Positions 1-6,011 of a stretch of DNA of 6,309 bases are shown piece by piece. Numbering within the stretch: the first letter of the stretch is position 1; every line of letters starts with the position of its first letter. The position numbers and the translations under genes are program-made. Below the pieces are notes generated by a model, which worked only from the letters and a program-made list of their open reading frames with translations, made no database searches and was not told the DNA's origin. Source of the DNA: an uncultured Lachnospiraceae bacterium (GTDB lineage: Bacteria; Bacillota; Clostridia; Lachnospirales; Lachnospiraceae); the NCBI GenBank assembly GCA_947594085.1, contig CANQEB010000149.1:1-6309 (forward strand), read 5' to 3'.

Positions 1-84
1 TGCGGAAGATGGGACTTGAACCCACACGGCACGGATGCCACAAGATCCTTAGTCTTGCTCGTCTGCCAATTCCGACACTTCCGC
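1..84 (-). tRNA. tRNA-Leu, anticodon AAG
   Basis: Read on the minus strand, this folds as a full class II tRNA. The acceptor stem GCGGAAG (78-84) pairs with CTTCCGC (2-8), and the discriminator A is base 1. The D stem is TCG/CGA, the anticodon stem CAAGA/TCTTG has loop CTAAGGA, the long variable arm is GGCA/TGCC, and the T arm carries GTTCAAGTC. The anticodon bases are at 48-50 and read AAG, so it should decode CUU, and also CUC if A34 is deaminated to inosine. The long variable arm, A73 and G37 after the anticodon fit a leucine identity. The base pair 10-25 is U-A instead of the usual G-C. Whether CCA is encoded cannot be seen because the window starts at the discriminator. The tRNA lies downstream of gpr on the same strand but has its own promoter. 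Confidence 0.96.
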
Positions 85-95
85 GAACAAATGGA

Positions 96-124
96 ATTAT
101 AACAAAGAATATATGAGAAGTCAA
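96..124 (-). promoter_or_regulatory. Sigma-A promoter of the tRNA-Leu gene
   Basis: On the minus strand there is a -35 box TTGACT (119-124), a 17-bp spacer and a perfect -10 box TATAAT (96-101). The -10 is preceded by TG one base away, which makes it an extended -10. Only 11 bp separate the -10 box from the first base of the mature tRNA, so the 5' leader should be about 4-5 nt. The sequence directly shows a strong housekeeping promoter in the gap between gpr and the tRNA. It implies that tRNA synthesis does not depend on gpr transcription. Confidence 0.9.
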
Positions 125-153
125 CACTAAATTTCAAAAGGTTAGGCTCCGTT

Positions 154-1128
154 CTATCTCACTTTCCTTTCGTCATGTATATCCGAGAGCGCGATGTTCA
201 AGCCCTCCGAAATCGTATAGCTCAAATATTTTACGGTCTCATCAATGTCCTTCGGGGTCACGAACATCGTGTTCAAATGCGGCGAGATCAATTCCCGGAT
301 CATCTGATGCTTCTCCGCCTGGTCGAGCGTTCCCAATGTCCCTCCAAGCCGCTGCATGCTGGCAGTTCGATCCATCTCTGAGACAAGCTCCTCCATCGTG
401 TCGTTCACGATCGTAGCCGCATCTACAACCGTCGGCACGCCTACTGCAATTACCGGCACACCCAGCGTCTCTTCGTTAATTGCATTGCGATGATTGCCGA
501 CGCCCGATCCCGGATTGATCCCGGTATCTGTGATCTGGATCGTGCGATTCAATCGCTTTGTGCTGCGCGCCGCAAGTGCGTCGATCGCGATCACCGCTTC
601 CGGGGCGGTCTCTTCTACCACACCCTTGATGATCTCGAGCGTTTCCATACCGGTCTGAGCCATCACACCCGGTACGATTGCGCTGATCTCGCCCGACTTC
701 TCGAGTTCACCCGGCATCCTTCCATATTCTTTGATCATGTGGCGCGTGATGTGCAAATTGCCCACAACGTCCGGCCCGAGCGCATCCGGCGTCACATCAC
801 GGTTTCCCAGACCGACCACGAGTACCGATTTTCGACGCTCGCCAAGAATTTTACACAGATGCTTCGCGAGCTCTTCTGAAATTTCTCTGTGATAATCTTC
901 ATCCGGGGTTGACATGTTCGGAGCCTCGATCGTGACATACGTTCCCACCGGCTTTCCCATTGCCTTTGCGCCATTCTCTGTCTCGATCCGGACGATCGTC
1001 GTGTAGATCTCTCTGCGCGTATCTTTTTCCTCTTCTACCTTGACACCACGTATCCTTGCATCATCCGCTTCATAGCTCTCCCTTGCCTCCAGTGCCAGGT
1101 CAGTCCTTATCTGAAAATTCCCCATCAT
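154..1128 (-). CDS. gpr: GPR germination protease (spore protease)
   Basis: GPR is an atypical aspartic endopeptidase (family A25). It is made as a zymogen in the forespore and degrades small acid-soluble spore proteins (SASPs) after germination, exposing DNA and supplying amino acids. The 324-aa product has the family landmarks: IRTDLALEA at residues 7-15 around the predicted autoprocessing site, GLGNRDVTPDALGP (106-119), PGVM (153-156), AIDALAAR (181-188), DTGINPGSGVGN (201-212) and GVPVIAVGVPTVVDA (223-237). By comparison with Bacillus GPR, the proposed catalytic aspartates are D115 and D183, and both are present. It is shorter than Bacillus GPR (about 370 aa) because the propeptide is only about 10 residues and a loop after the VPTVVDA segment is missing. 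The start follows AAAGGAG (1136-1142). ATG codons at 1126-1128 and 1123-1125 are both usable. The stop is TAG. It is transcribed divergently from rpsT. Forespore sigma-G control is known for the family, but no convincing sigma-G promoter is visible. Confidence 0.97.
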   Translation of the reverse strand: MMGNFQIRTDLALEARESYEADDARIRGVKVEEEKDTRREIYTTIVRIETENGAKAMGKPVGTYVTIEAPNMSTPDEDYHREISEELAKHLCKILGERRKSVLVVGLGNRDVTPDALGPDVVGNLHITRHMIKEYGRMPGELEKSGEISAIVPGVMAQTGMETLEIIKGVVEETAPEAVIAIDALAARSTKRLNRTIQITDTGINPGSGVGNHRNAINEETLGVPVIAVGVPTVVDAATIVNDTMEELVSEMDRTASMQRLGGTLGTLDQAEKHQMIRELISPHLNTMFVTPKDIDETVKYLSYTISEGLNIALSDIHDERKVR

Positions 1129-1197
1129 AACTGCTCTCCTTTGTATTTACCGCTTTATTTATTGCCTTATTTTTTGCAAGTTTTTCAGAAATATGTA

Positions 1198-1226
1198 TTG
1201 ACAGGAAAGTTAGATTGGAATAAGAT
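1198..1226 (+). promoter_or_regulatory. Sigma-A promoter of rpsT
   Basis: A perfect -35 TTGACA (1198-1203) is followed by a 17-bp spacer and a -10 TAAGAT (1221-1226, 5 of 6 consensus bases). The 50 bp upstream is rich in T and A runs, resembling an UP element, as expected for a highly expressed ribosomal protein gene. The inferred transcription start near 1233 leaves a leader of about 110 nt before the rpsT start codon. Confidence 0.88.
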
Positions 1227-1245
1227 ATATGAGTATGTTTACATG

Positions 1246-1305
1246 AAACGACCGTGTCCGTTTTTAGTGAAACAAACCGTAACCAGAAGAGTCTGGTATA
1301 GTTAC
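1246..1305 (+). promoter_or_regulatory. Structured rpsT mRNA leader with two hairpins
   Basis: Two foldable elements lie between the rpsT promoter and its ribosome binding site. The first is AAACGAC (1246-1252), loop CGT, then GTC-C-GTTT (1256-1263). It forms a 7-bp stem with one bulged C and leads straight into a T run at 1261-1265, so it resembles a weak attenuator. The second is ACCAGA-AGAG-TCTGGT (1282-1297), a perfect 6-bp stem with a 4-nt loop. It can be extended by GTAA (1279-1282) pairing with TTAC (1302-1305) across a 5-nt bulge. The structures are seen in the sequence; a regulatory role, for example S20 autoregulation, is inference. It matches no leader family I can name. Confidence 0.45.
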
Positions 1306-1329
1306 AACAATCATAAATCTACAATGTCT

Positions 1330-1334
1330 GGAGG
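1330..1334 (+). promoter_or_regulatory. rpsT ribosome binding site, decides a TTG start
   Basis: GGAGG lies 8 nt before TTG at 1343-1345. The next codons read ANIKSAKKR, the invariant start of mature S20. An in-frame GTG at 1334 overlaps this Shine-Dalgarno sequence, so it cannot be the start. Confidence 0.9.
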
Positions 1335-1342
1335 TGTATACA

Positions 1343-1606
1343 TTGGCTAACATCAAATCTGCTAAGAAGAGAATCCTGGTGTCCAAGACCAGAAACGAGC
1401 GAAATAAGTCTATCAAGTCCTCTGTCAAGACTGCGATCAAGAAGGTAGAAGCTGCCGTTGCCGCTAAGGACAAGGCTGCTGCCGAAGCAGCTCTGCTGGC
1501 TGCTACATCTACAATCGACAAGGCTGCGAAGAAGGGTGTGTACCATAAGAATAACGCAGCGAGAAAGGTTTCACGTCTGGCAAAGGCAGTCAACACATTG
1601 GCATAA
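1343..1606 (+). CDS. rpsT: 30S ribosomal protein S20
   Basis: S20 is a primary 16S rRNA-binding protein of the small subunit and forms a three-helix bundle. The 87-aa product equals the usual family length (87 aa in E. coli). It begins (M)ANIKSAKKR, followed by a Lys/Arg-rich helical stretch, an Ala-rich segment (residues 37-55), and the conserved C-terminal region with KKGVYHKNNAARKVSRL (63-79). The start is TTG at 1343, chosen from the S20 N-terminus and GGAGG spacing; starting at the upstream GTG would add three residues encoded in the ribosome binding site. E. coli rpsT also uses a UUG start, which takes part in its translational autoregulation. Here the gene has its own promoter, a structured leader and a terminator immediately downstream, so it is monocistronic. 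It is divergent from gpr and convergent with engB. The rpsT-gpr neighbourhood is also known from Bacillus. Confidence 0.97.
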   Translation: MANIKSAKKRILVSKTRNERNKSIKSSVKTAIKKVEAAVAAKDKAAAEAALLAATSTIDKAAKKGVYHKNNAARKVSRLAKAVNTLA

Positions 1607-1616
1607 AATAAAAAGC

Positions 1617-1651
1617 AAAGCAGCCGATACCGTCATGTCGACTGCTTTTTT
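1617..1651. terminator. Bidirectional intrinsic terminator between rpsT and engB
   Basis: The stem AAAGCAG (1617-1623) pairs with CTGCTTT (1642-1648). After one C/A mismatch it continues inward with CGA (1625-1627) pairing with TCG (1638-1640). On the plus strand the stem runs into TTTTTT (1646-1651). On the minus strand it is followed by a T-rich tail (complement of 1605-1620). It lies 11 bp past the rpsT stop and 24 bp past the engB stop, so it can end both convergent transcripts. Confidence 0.85.
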
Positions 1652-1674
1652 CATGCACAAAATTGATTCATACT

Positions 1675-2280
1675 TTAGGCAAGTGCCTCGGCATCCATTC
1701 CGCAGAGTTTTTCGATCTCTGCCCAGATCTCTTCTCTTCCCTGCTTTGTGATGGACGAATACGGAATGATTTCTGCGCCGGAATGCGTGTGCAGCCCTTC
1801 GCGGATCAGCTTCAACTGCTTCTGGATCTGGCTCCGATTGATCTTGTCAAGCTTTGTCGCAATGATGATCGGCTCGTACCCGTTGTGGCAAATCCACTCG
1901 TACATCATCCGGTCATTCGCCCCGGGCTCGTGGCGGATGTCCACCAGCAGAAATACAGCGCGCAGCTGCTTCGAGCCATGCAAGTAGCGCTCAATCAGCT
2001 TTCCCCACTTTTCCTTTTCGCTCTGCGAGACTTTCGCGTAGCCGTAGCCCGGCAGGTCCACCAGATACACGGCATCATTGACATTATAGAAATTGATCGT
2101 CTGCGTCTTGCCCGGCTGCGCACTTGTGCGTGCCAATGATCTGCGGTTCATCAGTCCATTGATGAGGGATGATTTGCCAACATTGGATTTCCCGACAAAA
2201 GCCACTTCAGCTTTCTCGTTCTTCGGCAATACGCTCGTGATGCCGCAAACCGTCTCCAGACTCACTTGTTTTATCACCAT
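1675..2280 (-). CDS. engB: Ribosome biogenesis GTP-binding protein EngB (YsxC/YihA)
   Basis: This is a TRAFAC-class GTPase needed for late assembly of the 50S subunit and essential in many bacteria. The 201-aa product is one EngB G domain of normal length. G1/P-loop is GKSNVGKS (30-37), G2 region is PGKTQ with TINFY (56-65), G3 is DLPGYG (75-80) and G4 is TKLD (142-145). G5-like YSSITKQG is at 174-181. The GYGYAKV motif after G3 (78-84) is characteristic of the family. The ATG at 2278-2280 follows AGGAG with a 9-nt spacer. It lies 55 bp after lonA with no terminator between, and is the last gene of the clp-lon cluster. The same lonA-ysxC order is known in Bacillus subtilis. Transcription should stop at the shared terminator at 1617-1651. 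Confidence 0.97.
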   Translation of the reverse strand: MVIKQVSLETVCGITSVLPKNEKAEVAFVGKSNVGKSSLINGLMNRRSLARTSAQPGKTQTINFYNVNDAVYLVDLPGYGYAKVSQSEKEKWGKLIERYLHGSKQLRAVFLLVDIRHEPGANDRMMYEWICHNGYEPIIIATKLDKINRSQIQKQLKLIREGLHTHSGAEIIPYSSITKQGREEIWAEIEKLCGMDAEALA

Positions 2281-2335
2281 AGCAATGCTCTCCTAATTTG
2301 TGTTTCATTCACAAAACACAATTTCTGCTTGCACC

Positions 2336-4639
2336 TCACGCGAACGCCGTATCGAGCACCTCCCGCATCGTGCTCACATATACGAGCTCCATGCCTTCCT
2401 TGATCTCGTCCTGTATCTCTGCGATGTCTGCGCGGTTCTCCTCCGGCACAATCACCGTGGTAATTCCCGCTTGCTTCGCCGCGAGCAATTTTTCCTTGAG
2501 GCCGCCGATCGCGAGCACCCTACCGCGCAGTGTGATTTCACCGGTCATCGCGACGTCCGCGCGCACCGGAATTTCGGCAGTTGCCGACAAAACAGCGGTC
2601 GCCATCGTAACCCCTGCAGAGGGCCCGTCTTTCGGAACCGCTCCCTCCGGAATATGAATGTGCAAATCATTCTTTGTGAAAAATTCCGGATCGATCTGAT
2701 ATTTTTCTCCGAGCGAGCGGACGTAGCTGACTGCCGCGCGCGCTGATTCTTTCATGACATCCCCAAGCTGTCCGGTCAATACAAGCTCTCCCTTGCCCGG
2801 CATCGTGTTCACCTCGATCTCAAGCGTATCGCCTCCGACACTCGTCCAGGCCAGGCCCCTCACAATTCCAATGTCATTCTGTGAATTTCTCTTCTGGAAC
2901 GTGTAGCGTCTTCTTCCAAGATACTCTTCCAGATTCTTGGCGGAAACCCGCACATTCTTCGCACCGTCCTCCAAAATCTCGCGCGCTGCCTTGCGACAAA
3001 TCCTGCCAATCTGACGTTCCAGCTGACGCACCCCTGCCTCTTTCGTGTACCCGCTGATCATCTCCGCAAGTGCTGTCTTTGTGATTGTGAGCTGGCTCTT
3101 TTTCAATCCATTCCGCTCAATCTGCTTCTGCAGGAGATGTCGCTTCGCAATATGAAGCTTTTCGTTTGAGGTATAGCTGCCAAGCTCGATCACTTCCATC
3201 CGGTCAAGCAATGGACGCGGTATCGTGCTTGCGTCATTGGCCGTCGCGATGAACATAACCTGTGACAGATCAATCGGAAGTTCCACGTAATGATCATGGA
3301 ATCGGCAATTCTGCTCTGAGTCAAACACTTCCAGAAGTGCAGATGACGTATCGCCCTTGTAGTCGCTGCTGACTTTGTCCACTTCATCAATCAGCATCAG
3401 AGGGTTCTTCACTCCGGCCTGCCGCATGCCGGCCGCAATACGTCCCGGCATTGCTCCCACGTAAGTCCTTCTATGTCCGCGAATCTCGGCCTCGTCGCGC
3501 ACACCACCCAGGCTGATGCGAACATATTTCTTATCCAATGCCCGCGCAATCGACCGTGCAATCGATGTCTTTCCGGTTCCGGGCGGCCCGACCAGACAGA
3601 GAATCGGGCTGTCGCCCTTCTCCGTCAGACTGCGTACCGCGAGAAATTCCAGCACACGCTCTTTCACCTTCTCAAGCCCATAGTGATCCTCGTCGAGAAT
3701 CTCAGCTGCTCTCTTGAGATCGTGGTTGTCCTCGGACATTTTTTCCCACGGCAGCTCCAGAAGCGTCTCAATGTAATTGCGCAGCACACCGCTCTCTGCT
3801 GAATTTCCACTAAGTCCCTTCAGCCTCTGAGCCTCTTTGCGAATCCTCTCCTTGACCTCATCTGATGCGCACAGTTCTTCCGCCTTCTGGATATAGTCAT
3901 CAACTTCTGACAAGAGGGTATCTTCCCCGAGCTCTTCCTGGATCAGCTTCATCTGTTCGCGCAGCACATACTCCCGTTGGTTCTTGTCTACGCGCTCCCG
4001 AACCTTCTGCTGAATCTCATTCTGAATCTGAATGATCTCCATCTCCTGCACAAGCATTGTGCAAAGCTGTTCATAACGATCCACCATGTCTTCTGCTTCC
4101 AGAAGTCTCTGCCTTTGCTCATAGCTAAGCGGCAAATGCACACAGACCGCCATCACAAGCTTTTCAAAATCGTGAATCTCCAGGAGCTGACGAAGCATTT
4201 CCTTGCCAAACTTCTGATTGAGCTGTCCGTAACGCTTCAGAAGCTCCTCAAGTCCTCTCGTCATGGCAAGCTTTGTCATATCGTCGTACTCTGTCTCAGT
4301 CTCCCGGATCGTCTCTACGCGAGCATGCAGATAACCGTCGCAATCTTCGATCCCGAGCAATTTGCCCCGCTCAAGACCTTCCGCCATGACCCGCACGATA
4401 TTCCTCGGAAGCTTTGCCACATTTCGTATCCTGGCTGCCACACCGATACTGTATAAATTTCGCAAACCCGGATTATTGTCATCCGGGTTTTGCTGAGTTA
4501 CCAAAAATATAATCTGATCTTCTGCCATCGCAGCCTCGACCGCCTTGATGGACTTTTCTCTGCTGATATCAAAATGCAACACCATCGTCGGCAGGACTGT
4601 CAGCCCTCGCATCGGTATCACTGGTATTGTTTTCTTCAT
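2336..4639 (-). CDS. lon: ATP-dependent protease Lon (LonA)
   Basis: Lon is a cytoplasmic, homohexameric AAA+ serine protease that degrades damaged and some regulatory proteins. From the ATG at 4637-4639 the product is 767 aa, typical of LonA. The N-terminal LON substrate-binding domain covers about residues 3-200 (IPVIPMRGLTVLPTMVLHFD at its start). A long helical region follows (about 200-300). The AAA+ module has Walker A GPPGTGKT (351-358) and Walker B LMLIDEVDK (414-422). The C-terminal protease domain has catalytic Ser674 in PKDGPSAG and Lys717 in GGLKEKLL; their 43-residue spacing equals that of E. coli Lon (S679/K722). No membrane segment is seen, which excludes LonB. A GTG at 4669 would add 10 residues. 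I prefer the ATG because MKKTIPVIPMRG aligns with family N-termini and follows GAGG-type ribosome binding sequence. It lies 48 nt downstream of clpX. Confidence 0.97.
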   Translation of the reverse strand: MKKTIPVIPMRGLTVLPTMVLHFDISREKSIKAVEAAMAEDQIIFLVTQQNPDDNNPGLRNLYSIGVAARIRNVAKLPRNIVRVMAEGLERGKLLGIEDCDGYLHARVETIRETETEYDDMTKLAMTRGLEELLKRYGQLNQKFGKEMLRQLLEIHDFEKLVMAVCVHLPLSYEQRQRLLEAEDMVDRYEQLCTMLVQEMEIIQIQNEIQQKVRERVDKNQREYVLREQMKLIQEELGEDTLLSEVDDYIQKAEELCASDEVKERIRKEAQRLKGLSGNSAESGVLRNYIETLLELPWEKMSEDNHDLKRAAEILDEDHYGLEKVKERVLEFLAVRSLTEKGDSPILCLVGPPGTGKTSIARSIARALDKKYVRISLGGVRDEAEIRGHRRTYVGAMPGRIAAGMRQAGVKNPLMLIDEVDKVSSDYKGDTSSALLEVFDSEQNCRFHDHYVELPIDLSQVMFIATANDASTIPRPLLDRMEVIELGSYTSNEKLHIAKRHLLQKQIERNGLKKSQLTITKTALAEMISGYTKEAGVRQLERQIGRICRKAAREILEDGAKNVRVSAKNLEEYLGRRRYTFQKRNSQNDIGIVRGLAWTSVGGDTLEIEVNTMPGKGELVLTGQLGDVMKESARAAVSYVRSLGEKYQIDPEFFTKNDLHIHIPEGAVPKDGPSAGVTMATAVLSATAEIPVRADVAMTGEITLRGRVLAIGGLKEKLLAAKQAGITTVIVPEENRADIAEIQDEIKEGMELVYVSTMREVLDTAFA

Positions 4640-4643
4640 TATG

Positions 4644-4658
4644 CCCTCATTCACCTCT
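4644..4658 (-). promoter_or_regulatory. lon ribosome binding region
   Basis: On the minus strand AGAGGTG (4652-4658) lies 12 nt and GAGGG (4644-4648) lies 4 nt before the ATG at 4637-4639. Neither spacing is ideal, but both are better placed for this ATG than anything before the competing GTG at 4669, which has only a weak GAGAG about 9 nt upstream. Confidence 0.5.
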
Positions 4659-4687
4659 ATGCCGATCACTATTCAATGCTCTCATTA

Positions 4688-5974
4688 TTAGGCGGTTTCT
4701 TCTATCATCCCGGCTCTGCGCTTTCTCCGACTCCTCAGATCATCGCGGAAGGTCAGTTCCGGTTCTCCCGTGCCCTCAACCGTCTCCTTGGTCACCAGGC
4801 AGGAAGTGATTGTGTCATCTGACGGAATTTGATACATCAAATCCATCATGGTGCTCTCCATGATCGCGCGCAGACCTCTGGCGCCGGTTTTTCGCTTAAT
4901 TGTCTTGTCCGCAATTGCCTCGATCGCCTCATCCGTAAAGGCGAGCTCTACATCATCCAGCCCAAACAAGCCCTGATACTGCTTCACTATCGCGTTCTTC
5001 GGCTCTGTCAGAATCCGAATCAGCGCATCTTTGTCCAGCTCATCCAGAGAAACCACAACCGGCACACGGCCAACAAATTCCGGAATCATTCCATATTTGA
5101 TGAAGTCCTGCGGAAGCACATGCTTCAAAGTCTCTCCTACATTGCGCTTCTCTCTGTCCGCAAGCTCAGAGTTGAAGCCAATGCCCTTTCTGTCAAGACG
5201 CGCCTCGATAATCTTGTCGATACCCTCAAACGCGCCGCCACAGATAAACAGGATATTGGTCGTGTCAATCTGCAGAAGCTCCTGGTGCGGATGCTTTCTG
5301 CCTCCCTGCGGCGGAACCGATGCGACTGTCCCCTCCAGGATCTTGAGCAGCGCCTGCTGCACACCCTCACCAGAGACATCCCGTGTGATAGACGCATTCT
5401 CTGACTTACGTGTGATCTTATCGATCTCGTCAATATAAATAATGCCGTACTCAGCCTTCTTGATGTCATAATCGGCCGCCTGAATAATCTTCAGAAGAAT
5501 ATTCTCGACATCCTCACCGACATAGCCTGCCTCCGTCAGTGCAGTCGCATCAGCGATCGCAAACGGAACGTTCAAAAGCCTTGCCAGCGTCTGGGCCAGC
5601 ATCGTCTTGCCGGAACCGGTTGGCCCCAGCATCAAAATATTGCTCTTCTGTAACTCTACATCAAGATATTTGCCGCTCAGAATTCTCTTGTAATGATTGT
5701 AGACCGCGACAGAGAGCACCTTTTTTGCCTCATCCTGCCCGATCACATAATCATCCAAAAATTCCTTGATCTCCTGCGGCTTCAGAAGATTGATCGACGA
5801 AGCCTCCTCCGCTATCTCTTCCTCTTCGAACTCTTCCTCGATAATCTCGGAACAAATATCAATGCATTCATCACAGATGTAGACCCCACTCGGTCCTGCA
5901 ATCAGCTTGCGAACCTGATCCTCTGTCTTGTTGCAAAAAGAGCACCTGATCTTTTCCCCGTTTTTCCCCGGCAT
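4688..5974 (-). CDS. clpX: ATP-dependent Clp protease ATP-binding subunit ClpX
   Basis: ClpX is the hexameric AAA+ unfoldase that recognises substrates and threads them into ClpP. The 428-aa product has the expected layout. An N-terminal C4 zinc-binding domain has Cys11, Cys14, Cys34 and Cys37. A strongly acidic linker (about 46-58) follows, then the AAA+ core with Walker A GPTGSGKT (117-124), pore loop GYVG (150-153), Walker B IIYIDEID (178-185), the RDVSGEG pore-2 region (198-204), PEFVGR with the arginine finger (298-303) and sensor 2 TGARGLR (363-369). The ClpP-docking IGF loop is intact at 265-267, so it should work with ClpP. The C-terminal tail carries a basic patch, RSRRKRR (414-420). 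The ATG at 5972-5974 follows AAGGAG (5982-5987) with a 7-nt spacer. It lies 37 nt after clpP and 48 nt before lonA. Confidence 0.98.
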   Translation of the reverse strand: MPGKNGEKIRCSFCNKTEDQVRKLIAGPSGVYICDECIDICSEIIEEEFEEEEIAEEASSINLLKPQEIKEFLDDYVIGQDEAKKVLSVAVYNHYKRILSGKYLDVELQKSNILMLGPTGSGKTMLAQTLARLLNVPFAIADATALTEAGYVGEDVENILLKIIQAADYDIKKAEYGIIYIDEIDKITRKSENASITRDVSGEGVQQALLKILEGTVASVPPQGGRKHPHQELLQIDTTNILFICGGAFEGIDKIIEARLDRKGIGFNSELADREKRNVGETLKHVLPQDFIKYGMIPEFVGRVPVVVSLDELDKDALIRILTEPKNAIVKQYQGLFGLDDVELAFTDEAIEAIADKTIKRKTGARGLRAIMESTMMDLMYQIPSDDTITSCLVTKETVEGTGEPELTFRDDLRSRRKRRAGMIEETA

Positions 5975-6011
5975 ATTTACACTCCTTAGATTTAGATCTT
6001 AGAATAATAGC

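Noticed and set aside
1231..1237. Possible sigma-G -10 box for gpr, CATACTC on the minus strand
   Set aside because: It matches a sigma-G -10 well, but the -35 position 17 bp upstream (GGACA) is poor and the site is over 100 bp from the gpr start. I could not find a better candidate nearer the gene.
1458..1751. Plus-strand open frame of 97 codons overlapping rpsT
   Set aside because: It is a shifted frame of rpsT running through the terminator, with no family resemblance and no proper ribosome binding site.
1663..2139. Plus-strand open frame of 158 codons opposite engB
   Set aside because: It is the antisense shadow of a complete EngB G domain. It starts after a terminator and has no promoter.
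3977..4456. Plus-strand open frame of 159 codons opposite lon
   Set aside because: It lies antisense within the well-supported lon gene, its protein has no recognisable motif, and such frames arise from the codon bias of the real gene.
4640..4687. Terminator or heat-shock operator in the clpX-lonA gap
   Set aside because: No inverted repeat with a T run, no CIRCE-like repeat and no CtsR-like heptad repeat is present in the 48 nt.
4829..5404. Plus-strand open frame of 191 codons opposite clpX
   Set aside because: It is the antisense shadow of clpX, which is complete with all its motifs. No ribosome binding site or family signature supports it.
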